Source: Trichomonas vaginalis G3
Lineage: Eukaryota > Parabasalia > Trichomonadida > Trichomonadidae
Length of the DNA: 64,000 nt
Direction: 5' to 3'
Assembly (NCBI RefSeq): GCF_026262505.1
Contig: NC_067207.1
Location: 24,520,082-24,584,081, forward strand
Below are positions 55,950-64,000 of the stretch, one piece after another. Made by a program: the position numbers and the translations under genes. The notes beneath the pieces were generated by a model. It made no database searches. It was not told where the DNA came from and saw nothing but the letters and a program-made list of their open reading frames with translations. How positions within the stretch are numbered: position 1 is the first letter of the stretch; every line of letters starts with the position of its first letter.

Positions 55950-56681
55950 ATGGAACAAGATGTTATAAATTTGAAAAACCATACTACTCAATATAAAGTA
56001 CTGAAAGATGAAGAGATAAAACAAAAAGCCCTGAAGACATATATGGATAGCGATGAGTATAAAAAAGAAGTTGAAGCAAATGTAAAGGCAGAAAAACTTT
56101 TACAGTTGCAAAACCAAACCGTACAGTATGAAAACTTAGCACAAGAAAGTAAAAATAACGACGCAGCCATGCAAAAGGCAATGAAAAGCGCAGAATATAT
56201 AAAAGCTAATAATGACTGGTTAGATGCCCAAGCCAACGCTAAAGCAGCCCAACTTATAGGGTCAATAAGGACAAAAATACAAGCGGATGAAGACAGTTCA
56301 AATGAAGCTTTAATGAATGCTGACTTTAAGAACGCCTTCGAAGCTCTTCATAGTAAGTTGAAACTAGTGAACGACTTCTCATCTGGAAAGAAACTGAAGT
56401 CTGAAGGTTTCGACAAAGAGTTAAGAGAAGTAGCACAAAATATGACGAAAATAACAGATGCAGCAACGAGACAGGCAGTTCAAAGTGCCTATGACGCCGT
56501 TAGAGCAACTGTTGTGGAAAGTCAAGAAAAAGAGTTACAACAGACCAAAACAGACCTAGTAAATGCTTTCTTAAAAACGAAAAGTCAGGTAGGACATTAT
56601 GCTGCAGATGGAACATATGTGCCAGCTGGTGGAACTTATATACACCAAACCCTCCAAGAGAAGCACACCAGGACTACCTAA
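55950..56681 (+). CDS. Coiled-coil protein of element D
   Basis: A 243-residue, almost wholly helical, Lys/Glu/Gln/Ala-rich protein following the core-like gene by 5 bases; it may belong with it functionally. Its last residues have a tyrosine/glycine patch (GHYAADGTYVPAGG). No catalytic motif. Its end overlaps the next frame. Confidence 0.45.
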   Translation: MEQDVINLKNHTTQYKVLKDEEIKQKALKTYMDSDEYKKEVEANVKAEKLLQLQNQTVQYENLAQESKNNDAAMQKAMKSAEYIKANNDWLDAQANAKAAQLIGSIRTKIQADEDSSNEALMNADFKNAFEALHSKLKLVNDFSSGKKLKSEGFDKELREVAQNMTKITDAATRQAVQSAYDAVRATVVESQEKELQQTKTDLVNAFLKTKSQVGHYAADGTYVPAGGTYIHQTLQEKHTRTT

Positions 56682-58618
56682 AACATTTACATCGTCACAT
56701 GGACACAGACACAGGCATGCACCAAAACCAACACAACAACCAACAGTTCAAAATCCAGCACAACAACCAACAGTTCAAAACACTGCACCACAACCAACAG
56801 TTCAAAACACTGCACCACAACCACAAACAGAGCAAGGACATAAAAGAAGTAGAGAACAAGGAAACCAAGAATTCTTAAAAATGCTTAAGGAAGACTATGG
56901 TTACCCAGATACTCTTGACTTTAGTGACAGATATAAAGAAGCTATTAGAAAGTTCAAGGAAGGAAATACTGACCCGAACCTATTTAGCTTTATGGTTCAG
57001 CACCAAATGGGATATAATTTCAAACCTGGAAAATACAAGCTCGCTAAGGGATATGATTTAATAGCATATCATCCAAATGACATGACTGAATTTACTCCAA
57101 GATATTTGGTGTCAGAGCTAAACGATAATTCAACTCTCTTCATGAAACGCGTAAAAAATAGAGACGGAACGAAAGAAGAAAGGTTTATGAGTCCGGATGA
57201 CTTAGATAGGGAACTTTTTAAAAACGGTCTCGGAATATATGAAATGCCAGCAGATGAGGTACAAGAAACTCCACAGGAAGAAGTTCAGATACAACCAGAC
57301 ATGGAAGAAATAGTTCAGCAACAACAGCTAGAAGAGCCAGAAGGAAACGAACAAGTCCCTCCTTTGGAAACTAACTTCACAGAACTAGATGAAGATTTGG
57401 AACAGCCGAAAAATCTTGACCCTCAACAAGAGTATGCGGGGAATATGGAATCTTTCCAAGAGTCTAAGAAAAATTCGGCTGACATAGTAGAAGAATATCG
57501 AAAAATGTTCGCCGACATACAAAAGACTCCAACATCAGATGAAAATATCCAGCATAGAATGGAAGAACTGAAAGAAAGTGTACACAAATACAACAATCCT
57601 TTTTACTTACGAGCATATAACGTTCAATCTTTGGATGAACTCGGTGAAAATAAAAGGTTAAATTTCAACAAAACATATAGAAATGAAACATTGTTTAAAG
57701 TTCATTCAGAACCTAGCCAATATGGAAACAAACCTACTTTTGTTTCTGCAGACGATGGAACTACAATGAGATGGGGTCATAAAGCTAATCCGGATAGGTG
57801 GTTCATAAACTTACAACCACAATTCCAAGAAAGTTGTAGACGCAATGGAAGTGAATGGTGAACCAGATGTAGCTGGTATTTTCAGCGCGGCTTTAATGCC
57901 ATTGAAAGATATGAAAGATGCAGATATTTTGGACCAGTATGAAATGAACATGGCTGATGGAAATATAACACCTGACGTTCTAGAACATTTATCTCAAAGA
58001 ACTACACAGAACCATAGAGATGGTATTATTGGTGAAGAGTTTAGAAAGAAAGTTAGGGAGAGAGAAAGGAAGAACCTATTGTACATGACCTTGCAAACGA
58101 AAGTTTACAAAATGTCATAAAAATTACTTTGCAGACAATGAACCGAGAAGGGATGAATATTTAAGAAAACTCAAATGGACAGTACCAAATGAAATGTTAG
58201 TATTGAAAAACATGTTCCTTGACAAAATAAAACAACTACAGAAATAAATGACGCAAGACTGAAACATTGGGTAAAAGCTTTTCCATTCACAAAAGATATT
58301 GTTGGTAACATGGAAAGAAAACCAGAATGGCTACAAAACATATATTTGGAAACGAGCTTATTCCATATGGACAAGCTCTGTTTGAAGAGCTTGAACCGGA
58401 AACTCAGGAAAGAGTCATGCAAAACAATACGCGAAGACTCAAATACAAACTATGACAAAATCTTTCTAGGATATAGGTTACCTGAGTTGGGCGACCAGAG
58501 CCCAAAGGCAAAAAGGACATGGGAAATTTACAACATACTAGGTGAACATGAGGCAAAGATGCAACAACTTGAAGCAGAGGGCAAGTTACCAAAAAGCGAC
58601 ACCAAAGAAGAAGAGTAG
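56599..58618 (+). pseudogene. P/Q-rich virion-type gene region, broken
   Basis: The region starts with His-rich and Pro/Gln/Thr-rich repeats (QQPTVQN units of about 9-10 residues, near 56720-56830) and continues with charged sequence that includes GTTMRWGHKANPDRWFINL and later a segment with RPEWLQ-like helices up to about 58618. It is broken, with about two to four breaks. The long acidic/Gln-rich linker is typical of a structural or scaffold protein. I do not recognise a family. Confidence 0.5.
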
Positions 58619-58693
58619 AACAAAGTAAAGCTTGGTACGAGTGGGTTCTATTATGATATATAAATCCAACTATTCTATATTTTTACCCATATG

Positions 58694-60297
58694 AAATGTA
58701 CGCCGCTCAGAATATAACGCAACAGTTTTGGATGCCATGAACGGAAATGTTTCCGAATGGTATAACGAATGCGACAATGCCATTAGAAGGTCAAGAAATA
58801 GTTCCTGGAACTTACGAATATACAACTGCTGTTTCTTATGGAAACGTAGGTGAGTTTGGAGAAGGTTCTTCAACAACAGTAGATATTGCTTGTGACAGGT
58901 TTCATATTATTTCTATTGACAACTCATTCTTATACGTGGAACAAGACATTGAAATAAAACCTTCTGCCAAGTTGTCTGACAAGAAAGGTTTGCAATGGAA
59001 TTTTTCTATGTCGGATACCAATATGCTCCAGAAGTTTTCATGGATATAAGATATATTCTAACTCTGACTTAGTTCAAACAGTAAATGGGCAACTATGAAT
59101 GGTTCGCTTTGAGAAACTCAGTACAACCACAAGCTGAGAACAAACAGACCAGTATGCAAATATTGAGAAAATAAGAAGACTTGACCCTAACGTTCCAGGA
59201 GTTTATGTTAACCTTTCTGGTTCAGATGGAAATGCTGCCACTAAAGTAAAACTGAAACTTAGAGTTCCTTTGTCATCTTTCCTCATCTTCAGGTTTTTAA
59301 GATACTTACCAAACTGGGCAGGAAAAATTTCTATCGAACTTACTCCAAGCAAAAATAACTTAGTCATTGCACCAACACAAGACCCATTCAGCATTACTGT
59401 AGCTGGAACTGGTGGAGCCAAGTTCTGTGACTTTTGCAAAGACAAAGTTGACTTAGACTTTGGTTTCTCAAACTTCAACAATGAAGTAAACTATTATTTC
59501 AATGCTGCTGGAACTGCTTGGGACCCAGTTAAGTTCACATGCGAAAAGTTTGAATGCAAGAGAATAGAAAGCAGACTTGCAGTCTATATGTTGGACCCAG
59601 ATATTTCAAATGCTTTAGCTGCCAAATATATTGCAGTTCCACTTATGTTCCCTATACACCAAATATCTGTCAAAGACTTTGCAGGTGAAGTTGGAAACCA
59701 AAGTGCTGACCCAGGTGCAAGAACAGATATTGCTTTAACAACTGCAATGAAACATGCAGATACTATGTTTGTACTGTTCAGACGAACTATAAATGACTAT
59801 TCTTGTTTCTACAACCCCGGTATTAAATATCATATAACATAGATGGCAAATATTATCCAAGAGAAGAATATTCTACAGTTGAGGATATGAGGTCATACAA
59901 CTTGACATTAGATGCTATGAACTTTAACAACAACTTCACAACAACCATAAACCCTGAAATGCAAAGTTATATTATGCCATATGTGAAAGTATGGACTCAT
60001 ACAGGAGGTCAAAAAACTCAATATACAAATGGAGACCGTTCAAACTTTTGGCTTGGCATTCCATTTGCTGACTCAGAAGACTTTATGGGTGGTATTTCAA
60101 CTGTTGGTACAGTTAAATACAATATACTGGTGACAGAGACGGTCCAGATGAACTGAGAGCAAAGAAGTTTACAAAACCAATAGCACTTTTCACGGAAGAT
60201 GCTCTTTTGAAGATTCGTTCGATGAAACCTGCTGGGGCTCCTCAGATTGGCATAACGACAGCTTCCATCGAGCAGATTTTGGCAGCAGGTCAGTAAG
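58694..60297 (+). pseudogene. Major capsid protein candidate (double jelly roll type), broken
   Basis: A region of about 1.6 kb that would fit a capsid protein of roughly 530 residues. It contains MPLEGQEIVPGTYEYTT, strand-rich sections with FDI/VTFE-type alternation, NALAAKYIAVPLMFPIHQ and, near the end, LRAKKFTKPIALFTEDALL and a Gly/Ala-rich tail. Size, beta content and place between core-like and penton-like genes fit a Polinton major capsid protein. Broken, about three to five breaks. Assignment is by size, order and composition. Confidence 0.5.
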
Positions 60298-60399
60298 TTG
60301 TTTGAACTGACTTCTCTCCGTCAAATATTGACAGTACGCCAGTTTTGACATAATATTGTAAGATAAACTTACCTTTAGAAATATCTGTAAGTTTTGTTG

Positions 60400-60606
60400 T
60401 TATATTTTGTCAACGTCAAGAACTTTCACCATTTCAGTTATACCAACTTTCTTTGCTTTATGGAAATATTTTGGTTCAGCAAATATTGCTATTCTATAAC
60501 ATTTACCATTGTTTGTATAAAGAACTATTCTGTCAATGTATTTGTATTGTTTGTGTGTGTAAACTTTGTTCTGCTTCAATTCGAAGAGATACTCGAATAC
60601 GTCCAT
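60400..60606 (-). CDS. Small hypothetical protein, 68 residues
   Basis: Starts MDVFEYLF and is aromatic and Lys-rich. Its ATG faces the plus-strand start at 60625 across an 18-base spacer holding TTTTTATTC, the same arrangement as at 23502-23521 in element C. This supports a real gene although no family is recognised. Confidence 0.5.
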   Translation of the reverse strand: MDVFEYLFELKQNKVYTHKQYKYIDRIVLYTNNGKCYRIAIFAEPKYFHKAKKVGITEMVKVLDVDKI

Positions 60607-60607
60607 C

Positions 60608-60616
60608 TTTTTATTC
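60608..60616 (+). promoter_or_regulatory. TTTTTATTC box in divergent spacer
   Basis: TTTTTATTC begins 17 bases before the ATG at 60625. Matches the boxes at 469, 23502 and 63518. Confidence 0.4.
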
Positions 60617-60624
60617 TAAGTAAA

Positions 60625-61188
60625 ATGTCATTTCGAAAATAGAAGCGTGAGTGTTTCAAAAGGTTTAATGGCGGTGGCAGATGTGAAGTTAAATTCACCA
60701 ACTCAAACAAACAGTCAAAGTGTTGTTGTCAATGTCAAAGACAGAGATGTTGAAGTGGGGAAACCATACGAGGACGAAGATGGTATAACAATTGTTCCTG
60801 TAAAAGAACAACCAACATATCCTGAAGTTAGCAGAGACTTAAGTTCTGTTGCAGATATTCGAAACGACTACCAACAACTGAAAGACAAACTTCAAACTCA
60901 GGAGAAGATTTGTCAAGCTTTAGGTATAATGTTAAACTTGGTCGAACACAACCCTGTAAAAGTGAACTCATATGTCATTGCACTCATGAAGTTTTGAAAG
61001 AACTATTGAAACTTTTGACAGAGGCAGACGATATAAACATCAAAGAAATCGAACCCGACATTAGTTGCTGTGGTGTTTCATATAATGTCATTGACAAGAT
61101 ATACGTTATGAAAGGAGGTGAAACGTTGAACTTAAAGTATAGTTTCCCAGACGTCATAAAAATATTTGACGACCACAACATTCATTAA
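60625..61188 (+). pseudogene. E-C-C-G family small gene of element D, broken
   Basis: The region downstream of the TTTTTATTC box encodes a Val/Asp-rich segment and then a part with EPDISCCGVSYNV and TLNLKYSF, matching the gene at 14602-15055 of element A. Broken, about two breaks. Same order relative to a penton-like gene as in element A but different orientation. Confidence 0.5.
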
Positions 61189-61208
61189 AATTTATTTGCT
61201 AAGTAAAA

Positions 61209-61437
61209 ATGTCAAAACTTCTTGAAAGATGTTTGAAGAAAAAATAATATAGATTTATTTCATGTAAAGGACTTTACACACTTTTGAACGATATGAAAGA
61301 CCCTGTTTTGTTTGTTCGTGTAGACAAAGGAAAGTTCTATGTTTTACAAAATATTTGAACTTCTTAGACAGAGAACTTCAGAAACGCCATGTGAAAGTTT
61401 AGATGAAGTTCTTCTCCACTTTCAGAAAAACTTTTAA
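61209..61437 (+). pseudogene. Small gene remnant, about 75 codons
   Basis: Starts MSKLLERCLK after an AT-rich leader and encodes phenylalanine- and lysine-rich sequence up to about 61437. Broken, about two breaks. Not recognised. Confidence 0.3.
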
Positions 61438-61448
61438 ATATATATAAA

Positions 61449-62262
61449 TGGCAGAAGACATAATGGTTTATACTATTACGACTAAAAACCCTGAGTCATA
61501 TAATTCTATAACAACAAACTTACAAAGTCCTCAAGGACGATATTGTAAACTAACCTTAAACACAATGACGACTAAAGCCTGTTTTGCTCTTTTGACACCG
61601 AAGACTTTATTGTTGTGAATGGTAAAAAATACTCCTTTGAAGATACTTACTCAGATATACCACCAACAGGTTTTGTTGACTTATTTAATACTTTAAGGAC
61701 GGGTGTAACATGTGCTGCAACTAGAGCAGGTTCATTATGTTTGGATGTCCGACTGAGTTTACTATAAACAATATGAGCTATAATACAAAACTTATTTCTG
61801 GTTTTTACTACCAACAGTTTCCTATAACAGGAAAAGGTGTCATACAAGGAATGTCTATTCCATTGACATTAAGCACACCAATCTTATATATTGTTTCAAA
61901 CTTAGGTTCAAAGTGTTATTCGAATGTCGACAGAAACTATTATGACCAAAAGATACTTATGCGTATAAACAATACTTTTTGCTTGGTTTGCCTATTGTTC
62001 ATTCGAATGCAGAATTTTCAACCTTAGTGAACTCAAACACTTTGGCAAGTATAACGTTGACATTAGTTGACGCAAACTTTGTTCCTGTAAAACTTTTATG
62101 TCCTATGTATTTGTCAATGACGGCAGAAAGTTCGAATTGGAAGATGCAACTGGTGAAAGTATTGTATTACAAGAACAACTTCAACAACAAATAGCTCAAG
62201 AACAACAAATGCAACAAATGAACAACAAAGTCAAGAATAAAAAAATAATATTTTTTTATTTT
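61449..62262 (+). pseudogene. Penton-like minor capsid gene of element D, broken
   Basis: Starts MAEDIMVYTITTKNP. The region includes NTKLISGFYYQQFPITG and, towards its end, ITLTLVDANFVPVKLLCP, matching RLVDFQGEPVELKAP near the end of the gene at 13599-14375. A Gln-rich tail follows. Broken, about four breaks. Confidence 0.5.
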
Positions 62263-62268
62263 TATAAA

Positions 62269-63496
62269 ATGTACAGAATAGATGTTTCAGATTTTTATGA
62301 CTTCCAAGCATTCAGAAATATGTGTCCATTTAGAGACTATAACAAAGCAGTCGAGAATTTGAAACGTTTAGTCATTTATGTTGACTCTGCCCCAGAATGT
62401 TATGTTATGAAAGAATGGGATGTAGTCTTTAACAAACCAAGAGCAACAATAGTTCTGAACAAGAATGTAGACAGAAACTTAAGAAAATAAAAGTCGTACA
62501 AGTTGGCATGAAGATGTTAGATGCTTGGGATATCTTATTGTCAAAGTTAGAAGATTTTTCAGTTCGAGGTATAAAGTTCTATACACCTTCTCCAAACTTC
62601 TATTCTATCTTCACTGGATATAAATACGAACAAGTAGAATGGAAAGAAAATATTATAGAAGCTTGGTTAGACCATGTCAAAGAAATTATATGCAATGGAA
62701 ACGAAAAGGTTTATGAGTATATCTTATGTTGGTTTGCAAACATCTTACAACATCCAAGTGCTAAAAATGAAACTGCTCTCATTATAATTGGAAAACAAGG
62801 AACTGGTAAGAACACTTCTTTACAGATATTTTGTGCAAACTGTTAGAGGGCTATTCGAACCCGAATATGACAAACTTAGAAAACATCTGTGGCAAGTTTA
62901 ACTCCTCAATAGAGAATATGAAACTTATAGTTTGCAATGAACTTCAAAGTATAGATACAACAAAAGTTTTAACTCAGATGCTTTGAAGAGTCTTATAACA
63001 GACAAAGTTGGAGTTGTTGAAAGAAAGTATAAAGACCAAAGAGTTTGTGAAAATGTTGCAAACTTCATTATGGTTTCAAACAATACTGTTCCGATGAAGT
63101 TAGAAAGTTCTGACAGAAGATATGTAGTTGTCAGAACGTCAGATTCTCATATGCAAGATACAGAATATTTTGACGACTTAGCAGAAACTTTGACATCTGA
63201 CTTTTTACAACCACTTGTTCTCATATTTCATGACATTAGATATTTCTAAGTTCAATCCAAGACAAATTCCACATACCGAAGAGAGACAAACATTGTTAGA
63301 AGCAAACAAGAGTGTATATGAACTGTTCATAGATGAAACTGATTTTGAGTGTTTAGATGAAAGGTCATTGTACGATTCGTATAAACAATATTGTCAAGAA
63401 TATGGTTATATGACGCGTCTAAACGTACATTCTTGCAAATGTCAAAAGTCTTTTAGACGTACAGAATGGTGTATATACAAAGAAAAATTTTTATGA
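62269..63496 (+). pseudogene. SF3/D5-like helicase gene region, broken
   Basis: After an AT-rich leader the region encodes MYRIDVSDFYDF, a Walker A motif in IIIGKQGTGKNTS (near 62790) and the later helicase signature FIMVSNNTVPMKLESSDRRY (near 63065-63125). These mark superfamily 3 helicases of DNA viruses and some Polintons. Broken, about three breaks. It would act with the polymerase in replication. Confidence 0.75.
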
Positions 63497-63517
63497 GTAA
63501 ATTTAAAAAAAAATATT

Positions 63518-63526
63518 TTTTTATCC
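63518..63526 (+). promoter_or_regulatory. TTTTTATCC box before the gene at 63537
   Basis: TTTTTATCC, then GATAGAAAAG, then the ATG at 63537. Same sequence and nearly the same spacing as the box at 469. Confidence 0.45.
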
Positions 63527-63536
63527 GATAGAAAAG

Positions 63537-63957
63537 ATGGCAAAATTCATCTCAGTAAACAAGTACATGTCAGGACTTAAAGAAGAACTAGACCCATTCA
63601 CATATTTGAATGTTTACTTCTACCATTTTGAAAAGTCTTCATTCAGCAAAGTTTGGAACATCGAACCAGTTAAGTTTGCTATTGTGACTAAAAATGGTGC
63701 GAAATTTGAAGACTTAGACATAGAAGGTTTGTTAGCAGTCAAAGAAAATTTTGACAGAAGGTTCTCAAACCTTAAAGAAGGCAAAGCATACAAACTTGTT
63801 ATACCTTATGAACCAAAGAAAAGCAGACGACTATGAATATTATGAGTCTAAGATAGTTGAAGTTCAAGGTAAATTGGGTAAAAAGATTTTAGAGTCTAAG
63901 CCAGTGTTTGCTCCTAAAGAGGAAGAGAACATTGACATTGACCCAGAAATGTTCTAA
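63537..63957 (+). pseudogene. Acidic-tailed small protein of element D, broken
   Basis: Starts MAKFISVNKYM and ends in the acidic tail EEENIDIDPEMF. Similar in size and tail to the protein at 5388-5861 in element A, and likewise next to a replication gene. Broken, about one break. A single-stranded DNA-binding role is possible. After 63957 only about 40 bases of the window remain, without a visible feature. Confidence 0.45.
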
Positions 63958-64000
63958 AAATAAAATTTTATTTTCATGTCAAATTTCTTTTTCTCTGGAA

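Larger units (their letters stand above)
54597..64000. mobile_element. Polinton/Maverick element D, left-hand part
   Basis: Starts with a terminal inverted repeat matching the end of element C and runs past the window edge. After about 700 bases of repeats and hairpins come plus-strand genes: basic core-like protein, P/Q-rich protein, major capsid candidate, small genes, penton-like region, SF3 helicase region and an acidic-tailed small protein. Many genes are broken, on the order of ten to fifteen breaks over 9 kb, so it appears to be an older fossil than A, unless sequence quality is poor. Confidence 0.9.

Overview
The window looks like a piece of a trichomonad genome, most likely Trichomonas vaginalis. 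The evidence is AT-rich DNA with intronless genes, TCA-Y-W initiator-like sites a few bases before several ATGs, flagellum-type STPGR proteins, a BspA-like leucine-rich surface protein, Pmp-like beta-helix proteins, an ALK-type glycine-rich protein, and large Maverick/Polinton elements on both sides. The species call is inference; no search was run.

Region 1 (1-17282) is the interior of one Polinton (element A) whose left end lies outside the window and whose right end is lost in a 100-base run of N (17283-17382). It carries a protein-primed family B DNA polymerase, an integrase, an A32-like packaging ATPase, a penton-like minor capsid candidate, two KilA-type genes, a very long phage-type tail-fibre/collar protein and several small unknown genes. 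Most frames are long and open, so it looks young. Region 2 (17383-21151) is poor or degraded sequence: its right two thirds repeat positions 1-2091 with many small differences, which looks like a contig-end or assembly problem. Region 3 (21152-26216) is the end of another Polinton (element C): part of an integrase, a second tail-fibre protein, a structural-type gene related to one in A, three small virion-type genes, a broken N6-adenine methyltransferase and a terminal inverted repeat.

Region 4 (26217-54596) is about 28 kb of host DNA. It holds a Ser/Asp-rich nuclear-type phosphoprotein, a glycine-rich protein, an ankyrin protein, ribosomal protein S11 (uS17), two STPGR proteins, a HEAT-repeat giant with weak HEATR5 resemblance, a RalGAP/tuberin-like protein, a PH-domain AGC kinase, two broken beta-helix genes and a BspA-like protein. 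Between the beta-helix remnant and the BspA gene lies a compact GC-richer array of about a dozen different stem-loops (50451-51135), the most unusual host feature here.

Region 5 (54597-64000) is the start of a third Polinton (element D), with a terminal inverted repeat matching that of C, 25-bp tandem repeats, hairpin modules, a basic core-like protein, a P/Q-rich protein, a double-jelly-roll-type major capsid candidate, a penton-like region and an SF3 helicase region. Many of its genes are broken, so it is an older fossil than A.

Three signals recur across the Polintons and are not explained by the gene list: nested hairpins whose arms change together between copies, tiny GC-rich palindromes with a 3-base loop placed inside genes and inside the terminal repeats, and a TTTTTATYC box 16-26 bases before start codons.
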